Under the pieces are notes generated by a model, which saw only the letters and a program-made list of their open reading frames with translations, was not told the origin of the DNA and ran no database searches. A stretch of DNA of 64,000 bases from Actinomadura atramentaria DSM 43919 (lineage in GTDB: Bacteria > Actinomycetota > Actinomycetes > Streptosporangiales > Streptosporangiaceae). Positions within the stretch are counted from its first letter, which is position 1, and the number at the start of each line of letters is the position of its first letter. The stretch spans positions 18,727 through 82,726 of the forward strand of contig NZ_KB907209.1 in NCBI RefSeq assembly GCF_000381885.1, in the 5' to 3' direction. Positions 51,721-60,597 of this stretch are shown here, one piece after another. The position numbers and the translations under genes are program-made.

Positions 51721-53313
51721 ATGGCCCTGTTCAGCACGAGGCGGTCCAGCGCGGCGGTGTTCACCGCCGTCGCCGCCGTCGCGGCCTCCGGCCTCGCCGG
51801 TTCCCAGTACGCGGCGGCGGCTCCCGCGTCGCTGAGTTTGAACTACACGTGCGACTATCCGCTGGTCCTCGAGCAGCCGTTGAAAGTGAAGATCAACGCG
51901 GACGTTCCGACGAGCATCGCCGCGGGGCAGCCGTCCCCGTCGATCCACGTGGACACCAAGTCGACTATCAACGCTGACACGACCAACGGCCTCGCGATGA
52001 TCGGTGCAGCCTCGATCGAGGGCACGGCGACGTCGACCAGTACGGTCCACTCGCCGGCAGGCGCCCAGGACGTGCAGGTGCCGATCACCCTGACCAAGCG
52101 GTCCGCGCCGTCCTCGGGCGACTTCGAGGTCGAGGGCTCGGGCGACGCGCCCCGCGTGACGCTGGCGCAGCCCGGCCAGGGCTCCATCACGGTCGGGAAA
52201 CTGGTCCTGCACATCACCGCCCGCGACAGCAGCGGTGCGCCGATCACCGATCCCGACCTGTCCAACATCCCCTGCACACTCGACTCCGGGCAGGACGCCA
52301 CGCTCGCGACCTTCACCGTCACGGACGGCGGGGGCGGCGGCGGGGGCGGCGACACGACGCCGCCGACCGCCCCGGGCAAGCCGACCGTCACCGCGACGAC
52401 CGCCGACAGCGCGACGCTGAGCTGGACCGAGTCCACCGACGACACCGGCGTGGACGGCTACGACGTCTACAACGGCGACACCAAGCTCGCGTCGTCCAAG
52501 GAACCCGGCGTGCAGGTCACCGGGCTCAAGCCCGAGACGGAGTACACGCTTACCGTCCGCGCGCGCGACGCGGCGGGGAACAACTCCAGCCCGTCCCCGG
52601 CCGTGACCTTTACGACTGGGAAGGGCAGCGACGGCGGCGACAAGAAGCCGCCGGCGGGTTGCTCGGACTGGAAGGGAAGTGGCAAATATCCCGCCGGCTC
52701 CGCGATGTGCGTCTTCCTCGCCGGATACAGCAATGTTCAGAAGCTCGGCGCGGCAGTGGCCGTCAACGACCCGGCGAACGGTGAACCGACTTTCGCGCAC
52801 GCCGTTCTGCACTCCAGCTACCCCAGCACCGGGCACTATCTCGTCGAACTCAAGTTCGCCGGTCCGCTGCGCGCGCAGGCGAGCACACTGCAGTTCGGCT
52901 TCATGCCGGTGCGGGCGAATATGGAGATGACGCAGGTCGGGGAATCCGTCGCCAAGATCGTCCAGGACGGCAAGAACTACACGATCCGCGCTGAGACGGA
53001 CATGTCGATCCGGCTCTTCGACGTCACCGTAAACGGCACGAAGCTCGACGTCGGACCCAAGTGCCGGTCGGTCACCCCGGCGAAACTCCTCCTCGGCGGC
53101 GGCAGCCCCGAGTTCACCAACGTGCTCAAGGGCGGACCGCTGCGCGGGAAGTACACGCTTCCGAAGTTCACCGGCTGCGGGACCAAGGGCGACAACCTCG
53201 ACCGCCTGCTCTCCGCGAGCATTTCCGGTCCTGACAACTACATCAAGATGATCGAAGGAAACCTCTGCAGCGCGGGGTCGGCGGAATGCCTGCGGCCGTC
53301 GCCCCAGCGCTGA
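51721..53313 (+). CDS. exported protein with DUF6801-like and fibronectin type III domains
   Basis: A 530-residue secreted protein. The signal peptide (TRRSSAAVFTAVAAVAASGLAG) ends near residue 33. Residues about 36-200 match the DUF6801-like wall domain (LNYTCDYPLVLEQPLKVKINADVP). A glycine linker (eight Gly near residue 207) leads to one FnIII domain (PPTAPGKPTVTATTADSATLSW, then ITGLKPETEYTLTVRARDAAG). The C-terminal 200 residues, with paired cysteines, resemble a domain often found with DUF6801 (FTNVLKGGPLRGKYTLPKFTGCG). It lies just upstream of the mce operon but has its own promoter and terminator. Confidence 0.78.
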   Translation: MALFSTRRSSAAVFTAVAAVAASGLAGSQYAAAAPASLSLNYTCDYPLVLEQPLKVKINADVPTSIAAGQPSPSIHVDTKSTINADTTNGLAMIGAASIEGTATSTSTVHSPAGAQDVQVPITLTKRSAPSSGDFEVEGSGDAPRVTLAQPGQGSITVGKLVLHITARDSSGAPITDPDLSNIPCTLDSGQDATLATFTVTDGGGGGGGGDTTPPTAPGKPTVTATTADSATLSWTESTDDTGVDGYDVYNGDTKLASSKEPGVQVTGLKPETEYTLTVRARDAAGNNSSPSPAVTFTTGKGSDGGDKKPPAGCSDWKGSGKYPAGSAMCVFLAGYSNVQKLGAAVAVNDPANGEPTFAHAVLHSSYPSTGHYLVELKFAGPLRAQASTLQFGFMPVRANMEMTQVGESVAKIVQDGKNYTIRAETDMSIRLFDVTVNGTKLDVGPKCRSVTPAKLLLGGGSPEFTNVLKGGPLRGKYTLPKFTGCGTKGDNLDRLLSASISGPDNYIKMIEGNLCSAGSAECLRPSPQR

Positions 53314-53320
53314 TCCCGCA

Positions 53321-53348
53321 GGGGCGGCGCGGCCGGAAGCGCCGCCCC
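53321..53348 (+). terminator. 10-bp hairpin terminator
   Basis: GGGGCGGCGC (53321-53330) pairs perfectly with GCGCCGCCCC (53339-53348) around eight bases and is followed by TTATTG, a modest T-rich tail. It sits seven bases after the stop of the exported protein. Confidence 0.85.
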
Positions 53349-53521
53349 TTATTGCTCCACCCGGAAGAACGGGGTTGTCATCCGATGCCAAGAAAACCCG
53401 TCAGCGCCGACGGCCTCTTGTCCGTGTTTTCCCGCCGTCACTAATGTGACCGCCCCCACGGTCTGAAAGACCCGGGGACCGGCCTGAACGAGGAGAGTTC
53501 CCCCGCTATGGAGAACGAGTC

Positions 53522-54307
53522 ATGACCGCGCCACCGGTGAACGTCGCCGCGAGCGCGCTGCGCGAGACGGGCCGCCTGTTCGCGCTCGGCGCCACCGTCT
53601 TCGGGCAGATGTGGCGCCGCCCGTTCCAGGTCCGCGAGTTCGTCGAGCAGTTCTGGTTCATCGCGGGCGTGACGATCCTGCCGACCGCCCTGGTGTCCAT
53701 CCCGTTCGGCGCCGTGATCTCCCTCCAGGTCGGGTCGCTCACCCAGCAGCTCGGCGCGCAGTCGTTCACCGGCGGCGCGAGCGTCCTGGCGGTGATCCAG
53801 CAGGCGAGTCCGATGATCGTGGCGCTGCTGGTGTCGGGCGTGGCGGGCTCGGCGATCTGCGCGGACATCGGATCGCGCAAGACCCGCGAGGAGCTGGACG
53901 CGATGGAGGTGCTGGGCGTCTCCCCGATCCAGCGGCTCGTCGTCCCGCGCGTCCTCGCGTGCGTCGCGGTGGCGTTCCTGCTGAACGGCCTGGTGTCGTG
54001 CGTCGGCGTGGCGGGCGGCTACTTCTTCAACGTGATGATGCAGGGCGGCACGCCGGGCGCGTACCTGGCGAGCTTCTCCGCCCTCGCGCAGCTCCCCGAC
54101 CTCTACATCGGGGAGTTCAAGGCGGTGCTGTTCGGGTTCATCGCGGGCGTCGTCGCGGCGTACCGCGGGCTGAACCCGCGCGGCGGCCCCAAGGGCGTCG
54201 GTGACGTGGTGAACCAGGCCGTGGTCATCACGTTCCTCCTGCTGTTCATGGTCAACCTCGCGATCACCGGGATCTACCTCCAGGTCGTCCCGCCGAAGGG
54301 AGGGTGA
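53522..54307 (+). CDS. yrbEA: YrbE-type Mce permease (MlaE family), first subunit
   Basis: A 261-residue integral membrane protein with about five hydrophobic helices. GTSxQ-like and GSAICADIGSRKTREELDAMEVLGVSP is the conserved MlaE segment that contacts the cytoplasmic ATPase. With the second YrbE it forms the permease core of the lipid importer served by the Mce proteins. It begins the operon; GGAG lies eight bases upstream of the ATG. The ATPase (MceG/Mkl) is encoded elsewhere, as usual in actinobacteria. Confidence 0.93.
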   Translation: MTAPPVNVAASALRETGRLFALGATVFGQMWRRPFQVREFVEQFWFIAGVTILPTALVSIPFGAVISLQVGSLTQQLGAQSFTGGASVLAVIQQASPMIVALLVSGVAGSAICADIGSRKTREELDAMEVLGVSPIQRLVVPRVLACVAVAFLLNGLVSCVGVAGGYFFNVMMQGGTPGAYLASFSALAQLPDLYIGEFKAVLFGFIAGVVAAYRGLNPRGGPKGVGDVVNQAVVITFLLLFMVNLAITGIYLQVVPPKGG

Positions 54308-54308
54308 G

Positions 54309-55139
54309 ATGGCACTGATCGACACGGTCCGGCCGAGCCGGCTGCTGCGCCGCCTCGACGACCCCGGCGACCAGCTCATCTTCTACGTCCGGGCGCTGCT
54401 GTGGATTCCGCGCGCGCTGCGCCGCTACCTCAAGGAGGTGCAGCGGCTGCTGGCGGAGGTGTCGTTCGGCAGCGGCGGCCTCGGCGTCGTCGGCGGCACG
54501 ATCGGCGTCATGATCGCGCTGAGCATCGCGGTCGGCACGATCGTCGGCATGCAGGGCTACTCGGCCCTGCAGCAGATCGGGACGGCGGCCTTCACCGGGT
54601 TCGCCTCCGCGTACTTCAACACCCGCGAGATCGCCCCGCTCGTCGCGGGCCTGGCGCTGTCGGCGACGGTCGGCGCGGGCTTCACCGCGCAGCTCGGCGC
54701 GATGCGCATCAGCGACGAGGTGGACGCCCTGGAGGTCATGGGCATCCCCTCGCTGCCGTACCTGGTGACGACCCGCATCATCGCGGGCGCCATCGCGATC
54801 ATCCCGCTGTACGCGATCGGGCTGCTGTGCAGCTACCTGGCGTCGCGGGAGGTGACGGTCGTCGTCAACGGGCAGTCGTCGGGAACCTACGACCACTACT
54901 TCGGGCTGTTCCTGTCGCCCACGGACGTCATCCTGTCGTTCTTCAAGGTGCTGATCTTCAGCGTCATGGTGATCCTGTCGCACTGCTACTACGGCTACCG
55001 CGCGGCCGGCGGACCCGCCGGGGTGGGTCGGGCCGTCGGCCGCGCGGTCCGGACGTCGATCGTGCTGATCAGCGTCACGGACTTCTTCCTCAGCCTTGCG
55101 ATCTGGGGCACGACCACGACGGTGAAGGTGGCGGGATGA
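54309..55139 (+). CDS. yrbEB: YrbE-type Mce permease, second subunit
   Basis: A 276-residue paralogue of the first YrbE, one base after its stop. GFTAQLGAMRISDEVDALEVMGIPSLPYLV is the ATPase-contacting motif. GFxxAYFNTREIAPLVAGLALSATVGAG aligns with the first subunit. A soluble helical N-terminal region of about 45 residues precedes the membrane part. The stop overlaps the mceA start by four bases (ATGA). Confidence 0.93.
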   Translation: MALIDTVRPSRLLRRLDDPGDQLIFYVRALLWIPRALRRYLKEVQRLLAEVSFGSGGLGVVGGTIGVMIALSIAVGTIVGMQGYSALQQIGTAAFTGFASAYFNTREIAPLVAGLALSATVGAGFTAQLGAMRISDEVDALEVMGIPSLPYLVTTRIIAGAIAIIPLYAIGLLCSYLASREVTVVVNGQSSGTYDHYFGLFLSPTDVILSFFKVLIFSVMVILSHCYYGYRAAGGPAGVGRAVGRAVRTSIVLISVTDFFLSLAIWGTTTTVKVAG

Positions 55140-56410
55140 GGCACCGCACTACCCGGAGCGCCGGGACGGTCGGGCGGCGCGGAGCGGGCGTCGTGTTCCT
55201 GCTGCTGCCCGTGCTGCTGATCTGGGTCTCGATCGCCGTCTACAACAAGCAGTTCACCCGCGTCTCGTGGGTGACGGTGAAGACGGCGTCGACCGGCAAC
55301 GAGATGCACCCGCACGCGGACGTGAAGCTGCGCGGCGTCGTCGTCGGCGAGGTCCGCGAGATCAGCACCGACGGCGACGGCGCGACGCTGAAGCTCGCGA
55401 TGAAGCCGGACAAGATGAAGATGATCCCGAGCGACGTCCAGGCGCAGATGCTGCCGACGACGCTGTTCGGGCAGCGGTACGTCGCGCTGATCCCGCCCGC
55501 GCAGCCCACGCAGGCGCGGCTGACGGCGAACACGGTCATCGACCAGGACCGCTCGTCCAACGCGATCGAGCTGCAGCGGGTGCTGAACAACCTGATGCCG
55601 CTGCTGACGGCCGTCCAGCCGCAGAAGCTGTCGGCGACGCTGACGGCCGTGTCGCAGGCCCTCGACGGGCGCGGCACCGACCTCGGCAAGACGCTCGTCC
55701 AGCTCGACGGGTACCTGAAGGAGTTCAACCCGAACCTGCCCGAGCTGAACAAGAGCATCACCGAGCTGGTGCAGTTCACGCAGACCTACAGTGAGGCGAC
55801 GCCGGACATCCTGACCGCGCTCAACGACCTCACCTACACGAGCCGGACGATCGTGGACCAGGAGCGGAACCTCGCGACGGTCTACTCGTCGCTCACCGAC
55901 GGGTCGCAGCGCATCACCGACTTCCTGCGGGAGAACTCGGCGAACCTGATCCGGGTCTCGACGCAGAGCCGGGCGAGCATGCAGACCATCGCGCGGTACG
56001 CGCCGGAGCTGCCCTGCACCCTCGGGATGCTCAACGACTTCATCCCGCTGATGGACAAGGTGCTCGGCAAGGGCACCGCGCAGCCGGGGCTGCACGTGAA
56101 CGTCACGTCGGTCCCGTCGAAGGGCAAGTACGTGCCGGGCAAGGACCGGCCGAGGTTCGGCGGCGGCAACGGCCCGCACTGCTACTCGGTGCCCTACGGC
56201 GCGAAGACGACCAAGGCCGCCGCCGCGTCCACCGCGACGCCCACGGCGGTCGCCCCCGGCGGGCTCGGCCTGCCGAACTCGCCCGAGGAGAACCGCCTCG
56301 TCAACGAGCTGATGGCGCCGGGCCTGGAAGAGACGCCCGAGACGCTCCCGGACTGGAGCAGCCTGCTCGCCGGGCCGGTCTACCGCGGGACGGAGGTGAA
56401 GGTCGGATGA
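55136..56410 (+). CDS. mceA: Mce-family lipid-transport protein MceA
   Basis: A 424-residue protein with an N-terminal signal anchor (GVVFLLLPVLLIWVSIAVY) and an MlaD/Mce domain (VKTASTGNEMHPHADVKLRGVVVGEV...FGQRYVALIPP). The long helical needle region (SATLTAVSQALDGRGTDLGKTL) ends in a Pro/Ala/Thr-rich tail with two cysteines (PCTLGML, GPHCYSVP). In the hexamer it is one of six subunits that carry lipid across the envelope. Overlaps both neighbours by four bases. Confidence 0.92.
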   Translation: MRHRTTRSAGTVGRRGAGVVFLLLPVLLIWVSIAVYNKQFTRVSWVTVKTASTGNEMHPHADVKLRGVVVGEVREISTDGDGATLKLAMKPDKMKMIPSDVQAQMLPTTLFGQRYVALIPPAQPTQARLTANTVIDQDRSSNAIELQRVLNNLMPLLTAVQPQKLSATLTAVSQALDGRGTDLGKTLVQLDGYLKEFNPNLPELNKSITELVQFTQTYSEATPDILTALNDLTYTSRTIVDQERNLATVYSSLTDGSQRITDFLRENSANLIRVSTQSRASMQTIARYAPELPCTLGMLNDFIPLMDKVLGKGTAQPGLHVNVTSVPSKGKYVPGKDRPRFGGGNGPHCYSVPYGAKTTKAAAASTATPTAVAPGGLGLPNSPEENRLVNELMAPGLEETPETLPDWSSLLAGPVYRGTEVKVG

Positions 56411-57444
56411 GGAGCCTCACCGCACCGCTCGTCAAGTCGGCGCTGTTCATCCTGGTCACGGTGCTCGCCACGGTGATCCTGGCGATGAGCATCGCGCAGA
56501 CCGACAGCGGGGCCACCCGCGGCTACAAGGCGCGGTTCACCGACGCGTCGGGGCTGCGCGAGGGCGACAGCGTCCGCATCGCGGGCGTGCAGGTCGGCCG
56601 CGTCCAGTCGATCCAGGTGAAGGACCGGCGGCTCGCGCAGGTCCAGTTCTCGGTCGAGAAGGGGCGGACGCTGCCCGCGTCCACCACCGCGACGATCAAG
56701 TACCTGAACCTCGTCGGGCAGCGGTACGTCGAGCTGGACCGCGGCGCGGGCGCGGGCGGGACGCTGTCGCCCGGCGCGACGATCCCCCTCGAGCGCACCA
56801 CGCCCGCGCTGAACCTGACGCAGCTCTTCAACGGGTTCCAGCCGCTGTTCGCGGCGCTGTCGCCCGACGACGTCAACCAGCTCGCCGCCTCCGTCGTGCA
56901 GGTCATGCAGGGCGAGGGCGGGACCGTGGAGAACCTGCTGACGACGATCGGGTCGCTGACCGGCTCGATCGCCGACAAGGACAAGGTCATCGGGGAGGTC
57001 GTGGACAACCTCACGACCGTCCTGGACACCGTCAACGGGCGCGGCGACGAGCTGAAGGACCTCGTCACCACGCTCCGGCAGCTCGTGTCCGGCCTCGCCG
57101 CCGACCGGCAGCCGATCGGCGAGGCGATCAGCGCGCTGGACGACCTCACCGAGAGCACCGCGTCGCTGCTGACCGACGGCCGCCCCGCGATCAAGAACGA
57201 CGTCGCCGGGCTCCGGCGGCTCTCGGACAACCTCAACCGCGACAAGCCGCTGGTCGAGCAGTTCCTGAAGACGCTGCCGGTGAAGGAGGAGGCGATCGGC
57301 CGGGCCGGGTCCTACGGGTCCTGGATGAACTTCTTCCTCTGCTCCGCGTCCCTCAGCGGCGCGAAGTACCAGCAGGTGCCGGGCGAGACGCACGACGACC
57401 CGACCGGCGTCCGCAGCCGCGAAGAGAGGTGCGGGAAGCAATGA
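56407..57444 (+). CDS. mceB: Mce-family protein MceB
   Basis: A 345-residue Mce protein with an N-terminal anchor helix (SALFILVTVLATVILAMSI). The Mce domain is GYKARFTDASGLREGDSVRIAGVQVGRV...LVGQRYVELDRG, followed by the helical domain. It ends with a short polar segment containing a Cys (FFLCSAS). ATGA overlaps on both sides couple it to mceA and mceC. Confidence 0.92.
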   Translation: MRSLTAPLVKSALFILVTVLATVILAMSIAQTDSGATRGYKARFTDASGLREGDSVRIAGVQVGRVQSIQVKDRRLAQVQFSVEKGRTLPASTTATIKYLNLVGQRYVELDRGAGAGGTLSPGATIPLERTTPALNLTQLFNGFQPLFAALSPDDVNQLAASVVQVMQGEGGTVENLLTTIGSLTGSIADKDKVIGEVVDNLTTVLDTVNGRGDELKDLVTTLRQLVSGLAADRQPIGEAISALDDLTESTASLLTDGRPAIKNDVAGLRRLSDNLNRDKPLVEQFLKTLPVKEEAIGRAGSYGSWMNFFLCSASLSGAKYQQVPGETHDDPTGVRSREERCGKQ

Positions 57445-58523
57445 CGGCCCCCACGCACGCCCCGCCCGCGCGGCGGCGGCAGCCCGCCCGGATGCGGCGG
57501 CTGCGGCTCAAGCCGGTGAAGGACCGCAACCCGATCAGCGTCGCGATCGTCGGCCTGGTGCTGATGCTCCTCGCCGCGGTGCTCGCGCTGAACGCGGCGA
57601 ACCTGCCGATCATCGGCGGCGGCACCACCTACACGGCGTACTTCGCCGAGTCGGCCGGGCTCCGCGACGGCAACGAGGTCCGCGTCGCGGGCGTCAAGGT
57701 CGGCCAGGTCAGCGCCGTGAAGCTCGACCGCGGCAAGGTGAAGGTGTCGTTCCGGGTGAAGAAGACCTGGATCGGCAACACCAGCACCGTCGCCATCGCG
57801 ATCAAGACGCTGCTCGGCGACAAGTACCTCGACATCGACCCGCTCGGGCCGGAGAAGCAGTCGCCGGACCGGACGATCCCGCTGGAGCGGACGACGTCGC
57901 CCTACGACGTCACCCGCGCGTTCGAGGACCTCGCCGCGACGACCGGGCGGCTGGACTCCAAGGAGCTGGCCTCGTCCCTGGACGCCCTGTCCGCCGCGTT
58001 CGCCAACACCTCGCCGAGCATCCGCAAGGCGCTGGACGGCATGTCGGCGCTGTCCAAGACGATCTCCAGCCGGGACGCCAAGCTCGCGACGCTGCTCGCG
58101 GGCACCAAGAAGGCCACCGGCACCCTCGCCGACCAGAACGACCAGTTCGCGGCGCTGCTGCGCGACGGCAACACGCTGCTCGCGGAGATCCAGCGCCGCC
58201 GCGACGCCATCCACGGGCTGCTCGTCGGCACCCGCGACCTCAGCACGCAGCTCGTCGGGCTCGTCGAGGACAACCAGGCGCAGCTCAAGCCGTCGCTGGA
58301 CGCGCTCGGCCGCGTCGTGGACACGCTCCAGGCGAACCAGGCCAACCTCGACCGGGCGCTGAAGCTCGCCGGGCCGTACACGCGGGTCCTCGGCAACGCG
58401 ATGGGCAACGGCCGCTGGATGGACGGGTACATGTGCGGCCTCGTGCCGAAGAACTACCTGCCCGAGGGCACGCCGCCCAAGGACGGCTGCATGCCGCCCA
58501 AGTCCGGGAAGAAGGGCCGCTGA
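57441..58523 (+). CDS. mceC: Mce-family protein MceC
   Basis: A 360-residue Mce protein. A basic, proline-rich N-terminal tail of about 30 residues (RRRQPARMRRLRLKPVKDRN) precedes the anchor helix. The Mce domain reads YTAYFAESAGLRDGNEVRVAGVKVGQV...LLGDKYLDIDPLG. The needle helices follow, with a Cys-containing end (MCGLVP, DGCMPP). The ATG at 57441 overlaps the mceB stop. Confidence 0.92.
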   Translation: MTAPTHAPPARRRQPARMRRLRLKPVKDRNPISVAIVGLVLMLLAAVLALNAANLPIIGGGTTYTAYFAESAGLRDGNEVRVAGVKVGQVSAVKLDRGKVKVSFRVKKTWIGNTSTVAIAIKTLLGDKYLDIDPLGPEKQSPDRTIPLERTTSPYDVTRAFEDLAATTGRLDSKELASSLDALSAAFANTSPSIRKALDGMSALSKTISSRDAKLATLLAGTKKATGTLADQNDQFAALLRDGNTLLAEIQRRRDAIHGLLVGTRDLSTQLVGLVEDNQAQLKPSLDALGRVVDTLQANQANLDRALKLAGPYTRVLGNAMGNGRWMDGYMCGLVPKNYLPEGTPPKDGCMPPKSGKKGR

Positions 58524-59524
58524 TGCTGACCAGGATGCGCGTTCCGCTGATCGCCGCCGGGGTCGTCGTGGTCCTGGCCGTCGCGGCGCTGGTCGTGTTC
58601 CGGCCCGCCGCCGGGACGAAGGTGACGGCCTACTTCTCCTCGTCCGTCGGCATCTACAAGGGCTCGGACGTGCGGATTCTCGGCGTGAAGGCCGGGCACG
58701 TCACCGGCGTCCGCGCCGAGGGCACCAAGGTGCGGGTCTCGTTCGTCGTCGACCACGGCGTGCAGGTGCCCGCCGACGCCAAGGCCGTCGCGGTCGCGCC
58801 GAGCCTGGTGTCGGACCGGTACGTCCAGCTCACGCCCGCGTACGTCGGCGGCGCGCAGATGACGGCCGGGACCGTGATCCCGGTCGAGCGCACCGCGACG
58901 CCGCTGGAGCTCGACAAGGTCTACGACAGCATCAAGAAGCTCGCCAACGACCTCGGGCCGAACGGGCTCAACAAGAACGGCGCGCTGTCGAGGGCCGTCG
59001 AGACCGGCGCGAAGAACCTCCAGGGCAACGGGCAGGCGATCGGCACGACGATCGAGCAGTTCGGGAAGGCCGCCAAGACCCTCACCGGGTCGCAGGACGA
59101 CCTCTTCGAGACGATCAAGAACCTGTCCAGCTTCACCGGGATGATCAAGGACAACGACGGCGCGGTCCGGCAGGCGCAGAACCAGCTCGCGCAGGTCACC
59201 CAGTTCCTCGCCGCCGACCGGGAGACGCTGGGCGAGGCGCTGAAGACGCTCGCCGCCGCGCTCGCCCGCGTCTCGACGTTCATCCGCGACAACCGCGCGG
59301 TGCTCAAGAAGAACGTCGAGAAGCTCGCCAAGATCACCCAGACGCTGGTGGACCAGCGCCAGTCGCTGGCCGAGGCGCTGGACAACCAGCCGCTCGCCGC
59401 GGCCAACATGCTCAACGCCTACGACCCGTCCACCCGGACGCTGATGGGCCGCGCGAACCTCAACGAACTCAGCATGCCGCTCCCGGCCGCCGGGACCGCC
59501 ACGACCGAGGGGAAGGGCCGATGA
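58523..59524 (+). CDS. mceD: Mce-family protein MceD
   Basis: A 333-residue Mce protein with anchor helix MRVPLIAAGVVVVLAVAALVVF. The Mce domain is VTAYFSSSVGIYKGSDVRILGVKAGHV...SDRYVQLTPAY, followed by helical repeats. It is the shortest of the six and lacks the extended C-terminal tail seen in many MceD proteins. It overlaps mceC by one base and mceE by four. Confidence 0.92.
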   Translation: MLTRMRVPLIAAGVVVVLAVAALVVFRPAAGTKVTAYFSSSVGIYKGSDVRILGVKAGHVTGVRAEGTKVRVSFVVDHGVQVPADAKAVAVAPSLVSDRYVQLTPAYVGGAQMTAGTVIPVERTATPLELDKVYDSIKKLANDLGPNGLNKNGALSRAVETGAKNLQGNGQAIGTTIEQFGKAAKTLTGSQDDLFETIKNLSSFTGMIKDNDGAVRQAQNQLAQVTQFLAADRETLGEALKTLAAALARVSTFIRDNRAVLKKNVEKLAKITQTLVDQRQSLAEALDNQPLAAANMLNAYDPSTRTLMGRANLNELSMPLPAAGTATTEGKGR

Positions 59525-60597
59525 ACCGGAGACGGGCCGTGGCGGCCGGGCTCGCCGCGGCGCTCGCGGGCGGCGCGCTCGCGGGCTGCGACCTCAGCGT
59601 GCAGAGCATGCCGCTGCCGGGCGGCGCGGACGTCGGCGGGCACCCGTACACGGTGACCGCGACGTTCACCAACGTCCTCAACCTGGTGCCGCAGTCCGCG
59701 GTGAAGGTCAACGACGTCGCGGTCGGCCGCGTCACCAAGGTGACGCTGCCCGACGGCGGCTGGAACGCCCAGGTCACGATGCTGGTGAACGGGGACGTCA
59801 AGCTGCCGGAGAACGCGTACGCGCAGCTCCAGCAGTCGAGCCTGCTCGGTGAGAAGTACATCGCGCTCAGCCCGCCGACGACCGGGGCCACCGGACGGCT
59901 CGGCGACCACGCCTCGATCCCGCTGGAGCGGACGAACCGCAACCCCGAGGTCGAGGAGGTGCTGGGCGCGCTGTCGATGCTGCTGAACGGCGGCGGCATC
60001 GCCCAGATCCACACCATCACCACCGAGTTGAACCACGCGATGACCGGCAACGAGAAGGAGATCCGCTCGCTGCTGGAGCGCCTCTCCAAGCTGTCGGGCA
60101 GCCTCGACGCCAACAAGGGCAACATCACCGCCGCGATCGACGGCCTCGCCAAGCTCACCGCCACGATGAGCGACCGCAAGGAGGAGATCGGGACGGTCCT
60201 GGACGACCTCGCGCCCGGCCTGAAGGTGCTGGAGAAGCAGCGCGGGCAGCTCGTGCAGATGCTCGGCTCGCTCGACAAGCTCTCCGGCGTCGCCGTGAAG
60301 ACGCTGAACGCCAGCAAGGACGACATGGTCGCGGACCTCAAGGCCCTCGACCCCATCGTCCGCAAGCTCGCCGACTCCGGCCGGGACCTGCCGCGCGCCC
60401 TCCAGGTGCTGCTCACGTTCCCGTTCACCGACGCGGTGCTCCCGGCGGTCAAGGGCGACTACCTCAACGCGTACCTGCACGTCACCGCGCGGCCCGGCAC
60501 CGAGATCATCCCGCCGCTCACCGAGCCGGAGACGGCGCCCGGCTACCCGCCGTCCACGACCGCGCCGCTCCCCGCGGCCGGGGAGGGAAACTCGTGA
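59521..60597 (+). CDS. mceE: Mce-family lipoprotein MceE
   Basis: A 358-residue Mce protein with a lipobox LAGC at Cys23, as expected for the MceE (LprK-type) subunit, which is lipid-anchored instead of having a membrane helix. The domain reads VTATFTNVLNLVPQSAVKVNDVAVGRV...LGEKYIALSPP. The helical needle follows. ATGA overlaps on both sides. Confidence 0.93.
   Translation: MNRRRAVAAGLAAALAGGALAGCDLSVQSMPLPGGADVGGHPYTVTATFTNVLNLVPQSAVKVNDVAVGRVTKVTLPDGGWNAQVTMLVNGDVKLPENAYAQLQQSSLLGEKYIALSPPTTGATGRLGDHASIPLERTNRNPEVEEVLGALSMLLNGGGIAQIHTITTELNHAMTGNEKEIRSLLERLSKLSGSLDANKGNITAAIDGLAKLTATMSDRKEEIGTVLDDLAPGLKVLEKQRGQLVQMLGSLDKLSGVAVKTLNASKDDMVADLKALDPIVRKLADSGRDLPRALQVLLTFPFTDAVLPAVKGDYLNAYLHVTARPGTEIIPPLTEPETAPGYPPSTTAPLPAAGEGNS

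Noticed and set aside
53508..53525. Six-codon frame (including its stop) overlapping the yrbEA start
   Set aside because: It is too short to separate from chance, and the GGAG within it is better explained as the ribosome site of yrbEA.
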